Below, one piece after another: positions 11,326-23,200 of a DNA stretch of 64,000 nucleotides. The stretch is taken from contig CM017763.1 in assembly GCA_008009225.1 (NCBI GenBank), positions 33,654,866-33,718,865 of the forward strand. Reading direction: 5' to 3'. Every line of letters starts with the position of its first letter. Position 1 is the first letter of the stretch. The stretch comes from Acer yangbiense. Its lineage: Eukaryota > Streptophyta > Magnoliopsida > Sapindales > Sapindaceae. The notes under the pieces are model-generated. The model searched no databases. It was not told the DNA's origin and saw nothing but the letters and a program-made list of their open reading frames with translations. A program made the position numbers and the translations under genes.

Positions 11326-11405
11326 AGTAAATTCCTCACCAATAACACCCCAAATTTTTTTAAAAAAGATGGCATGGAAACCATCCGGAAGACAAAGTAA
11401 TTGGA

Positions 11406-12044
11406 ACCACTAGTACCTTGATATCATTATAATTTTGTATTTTTTTTAGAGATATTTTTGTTATTTGCTTTTGTTCTCAATGATGCCCAACTAGTTGCAT
11501 GTATTCTCAAGTTGAAGAAGTTTCCTGGTGAGAAGATACATGGCACCAACAGAGCACTATCATCGACCAGTGAAATTTCATATTTCTATTTTATTAGAAA
11601 TTCAAACAAGTGCACAATAGTCAATAGATTATTTTCTATTATTTGGCAAAAAAATTCTCTTGGTCTAGTTTTTTTTGACTCATGACTTACAACAACCGGT
11701 AAAAAAACATAGCAAAAATAATGAGATACAAGTTACACCGCTGACTTCTTAGCTACTATCAAAGGTAAAAATAGTTTATTGGTGCATTAGACATTAAAAA
11801 AACAAAAGAATTTTAGTATAACTATCAAATATCAGGTTTTTACTTCTCTTATTCTACCGTCAAAAGCCAAAAATGAAAGTTGTCCCAAACGAGAAAGATA
11901 TACAATAAGGGTATGTAATGTACATAACTCAGAAAGTTCTTTTGAAAGATACACCTCCACTAGAACTCTTGAACTGCACTAGCAAGTTAATGAAATAAAA
12001 CCTCTATATGTTTTTATTTATTATTGTTATTATTTTCTTTTATA
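11406..12044. other. Intergenic, no gene seen
   Basis: AT-rich sequence with a 75-codon open frame (11458-11685) that resembles nothing I know and lacks supporting context. It is the right flank of the LINE. Confidence 0.5.
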
Positions 12045-12780
12045 CAGTAGAACCCCTGTAAATTAATCTTCTATAAATTAATATCCTTTCTAAATTAATA
12101 AAAAATCTCGGTCCCGACTCGGGCCAATATAAAAAATTAATAAACTCTTCTATCGTAATAATTAATAATTTTTTTTTAAAACCCAATGTAAAATCTCAGT
12201 CCCGACTGTTGTATAAATTAATAATTCCATAAAATTACAAAATCTATTACATAATAAACGAGAACTAGAAAAGTACTTTAATATGCTATTTTGCACAAGG
12301 CCACCATATATGTTTGATATTTTTTACTTCATCCTTCATCTTTTGAATTGTCCTCTTGTTACAACCAAGAAGATAGAAAATAGAAAAAATTTAAGAGCCG
12401 TTAGGAATAGAATTTTTCGGTATATCATGAGATCTCTCTTGTTACATACAACAAAAAAATAAGCCTAATTATTTATAGGGTGAGTATCCTTTGTCACTAA
12501 GTAATCACATTTCCAAAAGGAATTGGAAATTTTCTTGATAAATCTTTCATAAACAAGGAATCATGAAATAAAATAAAATAAAAAGAACTTTCCCTGAAGA
12601 AGAAAACCGACTAAACAAGGAATTCCGAAAAGGAACCTTCCATAAACAAGAAAACCGACTTCCACACATTTTCTAAGACAAAATAATGGTTTACAATATA
12701 AAACCCTTTAAATTAATAACCCCTCTAAATTAATACTCAAAGATGGGTCCCAAGAATATTAGTTTAGAGGGGTTCTACCG
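12045..12780. mobile_element. Pogo/Emigrant-like non-autonomous DNA element
   Basis: The left end CAGTAGAACCCCT (12045) and the right end, which read inward is CGGTAGAACCCCT (ends 12780), are flanked by TA on both sides (12043-12044 and 12781-12782). This is the terminal sequence and TA duplication of the plant Emigrant/Lemi1 pogo-like group. Repeated AAATTAAT(A/C) stretches lie just inside each end. The 0.7-kb interior shows no transposase frame. Confidence 0.8.
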
Positions 12781-13379
12781 TAAAACTCTGCTTCCTATTC
12801 AGAAAAAAGACCTAGCCATACATATATTATAGATCTCTGTATTGTATGGTATTCAACTTGTTTTTAATTAATTTGGAGATCGAATGACTTGGTGAACCTT
12901 GTAGTGGTCACGTCGGTCACATAGGGACTCAAGACAGTCTTTTAGCCGCCCATCCAACCAGCTTCGGGCACTCTGCATGTACTAGGGAATTAGTGCCAAA
13001 TCCAAACATGTCTTCCAACACTTTGAAGCAGTCCATGTTCAAAGTCACCATGCATGCTTTTCACATCTTTCTGGTTTCTCACCTTTGATTTTCTTCTAAG
13101 AGATCCGGAATGAAAATTAATATCATATTAATTACCTGCCAAAATCAATTTATATACACATGCATAGGGACTTCAAATTCAAATTCTTATAAGGTTAGCG
13201 TGTGTAATATCTAGATACATTACACTCTAATATGTATAAGGTTATAGCATGTAATGTATTTGTACGTAAAACATTATATCTATCCTGTAACGTCTTTGCA
13301 AATTTGCTTCATTTCAAGGATTGTTATACACTTACACACAAACATTAATATGCTTATTTCAAGAAGTATATATATATAG
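12781..13379. other. Intergenic, no gene seen
   Basis: Low-complexity AT-rich DNA. I see no ORF, repeat family or RNA gene that I can support. Confidence 0.5.
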
Positions 13380-13627
13380 GGCTGCCCTTGGGTGCAACAT
13401 TACATGATGCAACGAAATTTTTTTTACTGTGATCATGTCTTCTTTGATACAACCACATCAGCTAATATGTGATTGTATGTTCTAACATGCGATCACAATA
13501 ATTTAATTGTGTGATCACGTGCAATTCATATGCGATAACATTATATATATTTATGATCACATATAATCATATGTGATCACATACTATTTTTTTAAATTGT
13601 ATGGTGTCATGTTGCACTCAAAAATGA

Positions 13628-13630
<3 letters not shown>
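13380..13630. mobile_element. Foldback MITE in a TA repeat
   Basis: The left end GGCTGCCCTTGGGTGCAACATTAC is mirrored by the right end, which read inward is GGCTCATTTTTGAGTGCAACATGAC. The interior is rich in TGTGATCACATA palindromes. TA repeats flank both sides, consistent with a TA target. Confidence 0.7.

Positions 13631-13668
<38 letters not shown>
13631..13668. repeat. (AT)n microsatellite
   Basis: An uninterrupted AT dinucleotide run directly follows the MITE. Confidence 0.95.
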
Positions 13669-13673
<5 letters not shown>

Positions 13674-14557
13674 CACACACAAATTTTCCGATGAGGACTT
13701 TTTACAATACACACTTTAAGCACCTTTGGTGAAATTTAATGGAATTATTGAATCTTTGATGTGACTTTTGTTATGGATGTTAAAAGAGCAAATTGCAACC
13801 AACCTCCATGAGGTTTGCTATTTGACAACCAGAAACAACTTTATCAATAATTGACAATAACCTCCCCTGTCGTTAGTCAAATTTGGTCAAACTTAACAAT
13901 TGACTCAGTTTGACTGTTTCAAACACACGAAAAGACGAAAATACCCTTGATCATTTAATTAAATAAAAAAAATTAAAAATATCGATAACCATCGTCCATA
14001 TATATATATATAAGCTAAAATAAAAACAGAAAAAAAATGAAAACAAAAATAAATCATTGAACATAAACCAATTCAACAACAATGAAATTCATCACATTCA
14101 ACAAGTAAAAAAAAAAAAAAAAAAAAACCATCTGATTCATTTAGCAAATTTGAATCATTATTAGATTCAACACCATTCATCCATCGTTATCCATCATCCA
14201 GAAAATCAGAAGCCCTAATCCCCAATTACACAATACAACACCAACAAACCAAATCCATCAATCCAAAAACACACCACCTTTAAACCAGAAAATCAAAACT
14301 CCAAATTCGGAAAATCAGATTCCCCCACCATCAACCCAGAAACACACCATTATCCCCACCATCAATCCATAACCCTTCCACTAGGAGATCGGCATTCCGA
14401 CTTCCAACCGTCGGAATACAACCCCAAACGCAGAGAGAACCTCAAAGCAAACGCAACTCAACCCATCAACAACCACCATCCCACAATCAAAAACCTCACC
14501 AAAAATAAAACACATAACACCCCACCAAACTAAAGCTTCAACATCCCCAAACACAAC

Positions 14558-16273
14558 TGAAACAAATTATAGCACGGTGTGTATAAAGCTATCTAGAGGG
14601 GGGGTGAATAGATTTTACGCTTTTTACCCAATTTTTCGTGTTAGTCAAAATTACGAAAATGCCCTCAAGATAATATAACCAAGCAAGTGTAATATGGTGC
14701 GGAAATTAAAACAACACTTGGTTTTTACGTGGAAACCCTCACGGGAAAAACCACGGGCTATGTAAGTAAGCCACACTCGAACCTCGAATCCACTAAATGT
14801 GCAAACGATTACAACCTAATCCCGGAAGTAATCACACACCAACCTAATCCCGGTATGAGTGAACCTAGTCCAATTTGCTTGCGATCTAAGCAACCTAATC
14901 CCGATTGCTACACACAAGACTTACTTTCTCTAGAAGAGAATACAACCCTAAGTGAATATATGTGAATATCCAAAATGCAACATAGAGCAAAGGAAACCCT
15001 ATATGCTTATCTAAGATGATTAATATGCAATTAAGAACAATCCTAGATATCAAAACTAAATGACATGTCAATTAGTTTAGCTAATCAATATTAAGCACAA
15101 AACCTAATATGCTAGCACAATACAAATTCTCAAACATACATCATACTCATCTCAATATTGTATCCAAAGCATACAAAATAACAAACAAGTAATTAATTGA
15201 GATTGCTAGATAAGAGAAACACAAAACATGTAAGATATTAGTGAAAAGCTTACCAAGCAAAGTATGATGAAGATTCCATGCAAGATGACATCTAGAAGAT
15301 CAAAGATGATGCTAGATGATGATTGATGATCATGAAAAAGTGTTTGAGTAATCAAGAATTGAGTTCTTGGAATTTTTCCTCTCTTTGAAAAATATCCTAA
15401 GTATGAATTCTGAATATGAACTCTCTTAATTGACCTAAAGTCAAAGTGGCATATATATAGGGGGCCAAATCAAAGTGTGGTCGTTTAAGTAAGTTTCAAA
15501 GAAACGCGCCGATCGGCGGTTTCAATCGGTGGCCAGGCCGCCGATTATGACGGCCGAAATGAGCTCATGAAGAACGGAGCAAAAACGGCGGTTCATTCGG
15601 CGGTTTCGTGACCGCCGATCCCAACCGCCGAATCAAAACAGAGAGATCAAAATCAATCAGGTATGAACGGTGGTTTCGAACGGCGGTTTCGTGACCGCCG
15701 ATTCAACCGCCGAATTAGACTGAGAGAAAAATCAATCAGGTCTTGAAACGGCGGTTTCGAACGGCGGTCGTGACCGTCGATCTTAACCGCAGAAATGCTT
15801 CAGACCAATCTGGACTGAAACGGCAGTTTCATTCGGCGGCCAGGCCACCGATCATAACCGCCGATCACCTAGATAGGTGAAAACCAAGGAGAAGCCAAGG
15901 GCATTCTCCATAGGCGGTCCTCGCGCTAAACCAAGCACATTCTAGTGCATGCGCGGACGTTTCTGAAAGTTATCGGGAAACGAATTACACAACAACATGA
16001 CACAATTACACACAACAAAATATAAGAAATAAGTGCAAGTGTGAAATGTGACAAATGAAGAGAATGCACACATATGCAATGAATGTTAAGTGTGTGTGTG
16101 CAACTAATCTCTTCAAAGAAAAGTAAGCACATAGAAATTTACCTTCGGTGCTTATCAACACGAGGTTTTCAAAGGGCTTCGAACAATAAGACCGATGCTT
16201 AGGCTACCCTTACAAAGAACCCCAACATGTGGTTGTCCACGAAATGAGCCAATCAACAAATGGGAACCTTACA
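14558..16273 (-). mobile_element. Solo LTR (copy D) inside the MULE
   Basis: TGAAACAAATTATAGCACGG (14558) to GGAACCTTACA (16273), flanked by a perfect ACAAC duplication (14553-14557, 16274-16278). It is closest to the LTR at 59708-61420 (same GCACGGTGTG start) and more diverged from copies A-C. There is no internal sequence, so it is a recombined solo LTR. Confidence 0.95.
15452..15866 (-). promoter_or_regulatory. U3 promoter of LTR D: longest GC-rich array
   Basis: The array runs about 15509-15866 and is longer than in copies A-C, with several runs of GGCGGTTTC/CCGCCGA units separated by GAGAGATCAAAATCAATCAGGT spacers that themselves repeat. A TATATATA at 15452-15459 replaces TATAAATA. Confidence 0.6.
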
Positions 16274-16894
16274 ACAACAAATCAAATCGAACATTCAACC
16301 GCATCAAATCGAATTAATCTAAGAGGAAGAGTTCTGAGGCAATGTGGCGGCGGCAATGGAGGTGGAGAAGAAGAAGAGAACAAAGAAAAGCTTGGAGACA
16401 CCACAAATATGAGAATCAGTGGCGCTCAAAAACAAAGAGAGAAAAGAGATAGATGGATTATAATTAAACAAGTTGTTGTTTAAGATTTATTTTGATTCAA
16501 AAATCAATATTTAGTTTAGTTGTTGCAAGTCCATGAGTTGATGATGGTGTAGAGCACCAACTCCTTAAGATGATCGATTCATCTATTTTTTTTATTGAAT
16601 TTTTTGATAAATTAGATTTTAGAATGAAAAAAAAAGGACAATTTAAAATTTTATTATATTTAATGAAAATTTAGTTATGTCATGCATTAAATACATGACC
16701 ATGTGATGTGTACAGTGGACAGATTAAACTAATTTATGAAAATACTAAAATGACCTTAGACTAGCGGTCAACTATTTGAGTTAACAGGTGTTGACTAATT
16801 AGAGAGGAGGTGATTGTCAATTAATGAAAATGTTGTTTCTAGTTGTCAATGAGCAAACCTTAGGGAGGTTGGTTGCAATTTACTCATGTTAAAA

Positions 16895-17355
16895 AGAATG
16901 AAATACATTTGTGGAAAAAAATTGAAAACTTTTCAGGTACAAGAACTAATTTTGTTCGACTTTTTTTAAAGATAAAAAATTAAAAATAAGGAAATATCAT
17001 GACGTACAAGAACTAATTTTGACCTTATGGCATGATGTTAAACCACCAAGTTGCCATGGAAGAGGATATGTTGCTGCTAGCGGGTCCGCAAGTTTGCACA
17101 TGGGCATTGGTTAAACAGTGATACAAGATGTGTGGTGGATAAGATGTCGCTTACAAAAGAACTCCCGGGAAGTCTAACATAGGGGTTTCACCCTATTTTT
17201 CAGTTGGTTTTTCGACATGTGCCAGAAGAAATCTTATGGTGGATTGTTCCTAAGTGTTTGTATCTTTATGGTGGGGTATGGTGATTCTTGGTGTAGAGAA
17301 TCATGGCTGTCGGAGAAAGGACGGAGGTTTTGGGGATTCTTGCCAATGGGTGGTT
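16895..17355. other. Intergenic, no gene seen
   Basis: Single-copy-looking sequence between the MULE and the next LTR. No frame or repeat that I can support. Confidence 0.45.
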
Positions 17356-18194
17356 TGTTGGAAATTGGCTTGTATTCTAATGTAATCCGAACATAATTCA
17401 ACTAAGCTGAAGTGGTCCAGACGGGTTTGATTGGTATGGGTGAGGTCTGAAAGACGCATTTGGGATGCATGGACTTCAGGAAGGTGCATGGGAGCAGAGA
17501 CTTTGACTCCCAGTATGATTTGGCTCCAAGTAAGTTGACTTGGCTCCAAGCAAAAGTCTTTGACTATAAGCATAAGACTTTGGCTCCAAGAATGCGCTTG
17601 GGCTCCAAGTACTCTAAATCTATAAATATGGTGGTTATGCCAGGAATAGTTTGAGCAGTGACACTTGGAAATATCAGAGGATGGGTGAATCTGAGTAGTG
17701 AGATCCCGAGGAGATCCAAAGGGAAACACATGGGATATTCAAGGGTGGAAGACCTAGGGGATATCCAGGGGAGATCTAGGGAATATATAGTTGAAGATTC
17801 AGGGAATATCTGGGGAGATATCTAGGAGATATTCAACGGACACCTAGGAGATATTCAGGAGACACTCGGGGGGACCTATTGAGAGCTGTGAGCATAGGGC
17901 TCGGTTGTAAACTCAGTTGTGAGCTGGGCTCGGTAAGGCTCAATTGTAATTGGAATTTAGGGTTTGAGAGAGAATATTGTGTGAGTACTGTGTAGTTGTA
18001 ACAATTTTCTACATATTAAATATTTTTCTCTCGTCGTCCCGACGGCCGTGGTTTTTTCATGTTTTGGGTTTCCGAGTAAAATGATTGTGTTGTGTTATTA
18101 GATCCTTCTCTTCATCTTATTTTATGTGTTTTGAGACATTATTTATTTACTGTGTATATTAGGCAACTGCTTCCACGTCAAACTTTTCCCAACA
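17356..18194 (+). mobile_element. Solo LTR of a second copia-like family
   Basis: Begins TGTTGGAAATT and ends TTTCCCAACA, with short inverted ends TGTTGG/CCAACA. It has a TATAAATA box at 17621-17628 and, near the 3' end, the GGCCGTGGTTTTTTC stretch seen in many plant copia R/U5 regions. I see no primer-binding site after 18194 and no clear target duplication (TGGTT left, AAAAT right), so 'solo LTR' is likely but not proven. Repeated GGGAGATATC/AGGAGATATTCA units fill 17740-17880. Confidence 0.6.
17520..17628 (+). promoter_or_regulatory. U3 repeats CTTGGCTCCAAG and TATA box
   Basis: The imperfect palindrome (C)TTGGCTCCAAG occurs four times between 17520 and 17612, directly upstream of TATAAATA (17621). 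It is a different sequence from the SIRE-like arrays, in the same position relative to TATA. Confidence 0.55.
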
Positions 18195-19913
18195 AAAATT
18201 GGTTGGTTAGTGATAATCGATAAGAGAAACCTTTTTCTTTGTTTTATTTTGTTCGTGGAGTGCATCTGATGTGGTCCCTCTCTAGTGCCTTCTTTGTGCA
18301 AATCTTGTGTTGTTTGTTTTGATTGTTTTACAGGTTTGTTGCGGAAATAACATGAGAAAGAAGTGAAGAGGAGATGGGTAATTGATTCTAGGTAAGAAAA
18401 AAAGGAAAAAAAAAAAAAAAAACATAAACAAACAAAAACAGAATCTGTTATTCTATTTTCCCATGAAATCTTTTATTGAAATTGTGAAAAGAACAAGATC
18501 CATAAATTGATTTTACCATCCAAGAAGAAAAATAAGAAATGAAATAAAATTAATGTTGTAGGTTGAAATATGGTCGCAGGCTTTGTTTGGTGATGAAGAA
18601 GAGATAGTCATGGTTTTTTTCTGAAATTTTTGTTATTATTATTATTTTTATTTATATTTTTCTGATTATTTTAATTATTATAATAATTGATAAAAATTGG
18701 TTGCTTAGGGTTAATTTGGACATTTCACAAACTTTGACCATTCAACAATTAACTCTAATGGTCAACTGATGGGTCAATAGTACTAATATGTTATTTTGGT
18801 ACAAGTGCGATCTAGTTACAATTTTAGCAAATTTCAGAATACCTTAATGTAATTTTCCCTTACTTCTTTTATTTATATTTAAAAGGATAAAATAATATTT
18901 TGGCTAAAAATGTTAACGGGTGCAGAGTGATATAAATTAAATTAGAGGATACAATAGGACTAGGGAGTTTTTTTTTTTTTTTTTTTTTTTACATATCCCT
19001 TACATTCATTAATACAAGTTATATCTTGTCTCATTTTTTTTTCCAGCAATACTAAACAACCCAAAAAAATAACCTAAAATTCAACTCAAATGAATACATG
19101 ACACCTCACTTGCCACATCATTTATATTGAATGTTAGATTAAATAAATAAAAATAAAAATAAAAATAAAAAACAGAAAATTTATGTTTTTTAACTAAAAA
19201 GAATCTTCAACAATTTCTATTTCTTCAAACTGGTTACATACTGGTTACATAAAATTTCCATTTGCATCCTATTACATATAAAACCAAGAAACAATGAGGC
19301 CAGCACATATTAAACCAAAAATCGGGAAAAGAAAAATGCATATCTGCGTATTGTCACAATTCCATGTTTGCTATAGCTATTATATATTTGATGACAAAGT
19401 TAAATGAAAAATATGTCAGTTACATTGGTCACGATTGTCAAGTGTCCATACCACCATGACAATGCTCACACAATCAATCTTGCACATACAGGCAACAGAA
19501 TTTTGCACTGCTCCCCTGCACTAGTAGATGGTAAAACTTGCCTGTTCACATATAAATCTCAACGATATTACATATCCATAACATTCTATCCTGATTTCCG
19601 TCCGCATTTTGATGGAAAAATTGTAGGCATCCATAAAAATGAGGATTGCTAAAAATATCATACAAAATCAAAAAAAAATTCCGCAAATTGTCCTCTGCAA
19701 AGCCAACTTCAGTCTCTCGGAAGAAAACTTTTGGTATATTTCTACTCAGCCGTTTCATCTCTACATCATCACCAAAAAGCCACCTAAAAGTATAACAGTA
19801 TTGCCCTAGGCTGAGGATTAAATGACCGCAAATTAATATGCTTTCATAACCAGCACTTTCTCAAAGAGGACATTACATACCCCTTAACTACAGTCACAAG
19901 AGGATATCTCCAT

Positions 19914-19956
<43 letters not shown>

Positions 19957-20158
19957 TATTTTTCTGATCACAAAAAACCAGTAATGCAGATTATGCACCA
20001 GACCTCACCAGCAAAGAATCTCAGAAACTGCAAAAATCATTGACAGCAAAATAAACAAAGGTCGTTCTACAAGCCAGATTCAGAATTATCAGGAATGATC
20101 CATTAAAAAAAAATCTTAGAAATAATAATAAAATTACTACCTCATATACTTGAGTTGA
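18195..20158. other. Downstream flank and probable 3' UTR of UBP25
   Basis: The part nearest 20158 should hold the 3' UTR of the minus-strand UBP25 gene; I cannot place the poly(A) site. It also contains an A run at 18404-18422, a T run near 18968-18990 and a TA repeat at 19917-19949. A MULE-like end may lie near 18690-18850, without a visible partner. Confidence 0.4.
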
Positions 20159-20282
20159 TCATTGACCCAGAAATTCTTGTTTTTCTTTGCTAAATGACCT
20201 GATATGTTTGATGAGGTCCTCTTTCAATGACTCGGGTATTTGAGAAATAAAAGTTGGTTTTGCATCTGCTATCAACTTCTTC
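20159..20282 (-). CDS. UBP25: UBP25 exon 8 (C-terminus)
   Basis: 124 nt after AATGCAG, separated from exon 7 by 4.6 kb. Encodes KLIADAKPTFISQIPESLKE and the terminal SFSKEKQEF region with TGA at 20161-20159. It was too short to stand out as an ORF; phase and family match support it. Confidence 0.9.
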
Positions 20283-23200
20283 CTGCATTAAAGTAGAAGG
20301 ATGATCTAATTAAAGCATTCAAAAAAGATTACAATAAGAAGCTGGTAGGAAAAAATAAAAAACTAACAGTTGAAAGAGCAAGCTTCAAGGGTAAAACTGT
20401 ATTTGAAAAACAACTAAATATTTAGCAAAGTAGACAAAGCTTTAGTTTCAATTTTTGAAAAAAAAAAACCAACATCTACCTCTTTAAGAGCTATTAGGAG
20501 GCAAAAGAGAATAAAAGGACAGTTAAATATTTAGAAAAGAAGACTAAATTCAAAACAAAAGCAACATGTACCTCTTGAAGAGCTATTAAGAGAGAAAACA
20601 ATACTGGTGAAAGGGATAATAATACTTATTGAGAGATGCCAAATCCACAAGGACTTCCTAAACAACAATCAGTATGACTCAAGGAAATGTTTTCAAAAAA
20701 CTAAAAAAGTATGACTCAAGGAAACTACTCTCAAGAGTCATATATCCATTGTGTTTTCCCCTGAATTCTAACAGAGCAATACCAATACTCTTAAAGTTAA
20801 GAGGGATATGGGTGGTGGGCATTGACAGCCAAACTAGTCAGAATGCTAAAGAAAAGTTAAATCCATCCCTTCCAAGAAATGATGCTAACACAACATGCCT
20901 GAATTGCAATACAAGTAGGTAATAGATGCCAACATAACTAAAATTAGTAAAACCCAATCCTCTGTAGGAAAAAGGACTGCACAATGCAAATAAATTTTTT
21001 TTTTTTTTTTTTTTTTTTGTGAGCAAATATGCCTTCACTAAAGTTGAACCCAACAATGTTATTATAGATAAATTCTTATTTCAGCTAAACTACAGTAAGT
21101 TTAAATCTCCCTTACAAACCATTTTCATTGCTTAAATTGAAGCATTTGAAAAGCCTCAGCAGATCACATCACATCTTAAAATTATATGTTCAGAATCCTG
21201 AAGTTAAGTTAAAACCCTAACTTCTTATAGAATGAAATGTAATAAAAGGTTCAGTAACTTAAATCATTAGAGCACTGGTGGATCTCTCTCTCTCTCTCTC
21301 TCTCTCTACATAAATTTCAAAAAGAAAAAGAAATCAAAAAAGAATGTTTCATAATTCATTAGTTATTAAAAAGTAAAAAAAATGAACACACTCTCTACAA
21401 TTCTGGGATCATTTAGAAAGAATCAGACCCTATGCAAAGTGTAGAGATTGGATTTGATCTGTCTTTGTGCTAAAGCTGTTGCACACCCAAGGAATAGGAA
21501 GTGAGGTGAAATTATCAGATTGTTGAAAATTAGGATCTTCAGTAACTGATGAGCAGCAGCAGCAGAATAGATCATTTTTTTTTCTCATTGCAGTGATATC
21601 TATAAATAATTGAACTGACACAGCATGAAACAGTACTTAATAATTTCTTGTATCTAAAATAAGGAGAATATACTACAGAACTGAAAAACAGTACTTAATA
21701 ATCCTATAAAATTCATGTTTACTTAAATTGATCAGATATGGAATGGTTTTTCACTAAAAGACACATTACCGGACAATATATGTTATAGGTACCTATGAAT
21801 TTGTTATGTCATGAGATAAAATACCATCTTCAACTGACCTACAGGTAAGGGTCTTGGGCCATGTCAGGCAGACTGTCACGTCATATAAAAACATCATTAC
21901 AGTACTACTTTAGTAAAACAAGATATTTGGCAACATTTATACACCAGTATTAATTTATACAGCATGGAGAGCTTAAAAGGTCCATATTCTATTAATTTAT
22001 ATAGTGGGCACTACTCAACTGTATAGTGATAATAAAATTTTATAATACACACACACACACACACATATATTTCTTTTTCTTTTTTTAAAAAGGAACGACG
22101 CCAGCAGCCTTCCTTCAAAAAAGTAGAGGCTGGGTCTCCTTCATAATGGTCAATCGTCCGAAATGTCACTCTTCCTTCAGAGAAGGCTGGCAACCTTCTT
22201 CACTGAGGATAATCTCCTCCATCATGGACGGTTGGCCCCCTCCCTTATAGAAGGAGTCATGGCCTCCATCATGGAGAGGGTTCACCAGCTGCCTCCAGCC
22301 TTGGGTGATGGCTGGAGGAGGAAAGGAATGTTTTCAAAAAAATTGTTTCTTTATTTTTAATTAAAAGTTTGTTAAATTAAATTTTTATTAGATATCTAAT
22401 ATAACTAAATTATATTTTCCAAGTTTTTGAAAGGCTAAATCGGGTACCAAGGGGTTTTACCTTAGCCTTGCGAGGGGTAAACCTCGAGGCAAAGCAAGGC
22501 GTAAGCCTCAATTAAATTGATTAATTAATTAATTAATTTTAAAAAAAAGAAACAATTTTTTTGAAAACAGTCAAATAAAAACACAAATCATGATGTAGTT
22601 CATAAAAGAGAAAAAAAATAACAAAGCAAAGTCATATAATAAAAGGTTAAAAGCCATGAATCCTATCCCATACTAGAAATTTAGAACAAGTTTTAGAGTT
22701 AAAATTTATGACCCTATCTAATCATCATTCTCATCAAGACAAATGCGATCGTTATGAAGATCAAATTTAAAACTATTAGCTCTATCTCCATCAACATCAT
22801 CAAACCCAATCTCATTGTCTTCGTTTGGACAAGAGTGCTGCTTATTGCCTCTAGGGTTTGTTTCCTATTTTGTGTGTTTTAATTTTTTTTATTAACTAAA
22901 GCCCATTAGACTATCAAAACTTAAACCATTAAACATTACTAAATGAAACCCAAAACTTATCTCAAAAACAAAAGCTCAAACATCTATATAAAAGGTCAAA
23001 AACTCATCTTTTTTCCCGAGGCTTAATCCTCATAAGTCTCAACTCTCAAAGCTTACGCCTCAAGTCACCAAGTTCAAAAAGTTAATTGAGGCTTAAGCCT
23101 CAAGGCTTTTTCTTTGAGCCTCAACACTTCAGCGCATTAAAGGCATAAGCCTCAAACGCCTTTTAAAACCATGATATTTTCAAAAGGATCAACAACACAT

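Larger units (their letters stand above)
8641..11405 (-). mobile_element. 5'-truncated L1-type LINE
   Basis: In minus orientation it holds reverse transcriptase, a zf-RVT cysteine region, an RNase H-like domain, a short 3' end and an A-rich tail (the T run at 8639-8652 on the plus strand followed by a TA repeat). The 5' end, including ORF1 and endonuclease, is missing; it is cut near 11405. I looked for a target duplication around both ends and found none that convinced me. It inserted just 3' of the eL36 pseudogene. Confidence 0.9.
13786..16885. mobile_element. Mutator-like (MULE) non-autonomous element
   Basis: The ends GAGCAAATTGCAACC (13786) and GAGTAAATTGCAACC (read inward from 16885) open inverted repeats that stay similar for about 150 bases (ACCTCC, GGTTTGCT, TTGACAA, GAAACAAC). 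A perfect 9-bp duplication, ATGTTAAAA, flanks it at 13777-13785 and 16886-16894, the hallmark of Mutator-type transposition. Without the nested solo LTR the element is about 1.4 kb, with no transposase. The interior near 14100-14560 is a C- and A-rich, coding-like stretch, and the mirror side (16274-16480) is G-rich with a 40-80-codon frame, so it may carry captured gene sequence. Confidence 0.9.

Noticed and set aside
8641..11405. Target duplication for the LINE
   Set aside because: Compared the flank left of the T run with the sequence after 11405 and saw no convincing match; the 5' boundary is therefore approximate.
17356..18194. Complete short retroelement (TRIM)
   Set aside because: Only one terminal repeat copy, and no primer site or polypurine tract seen.
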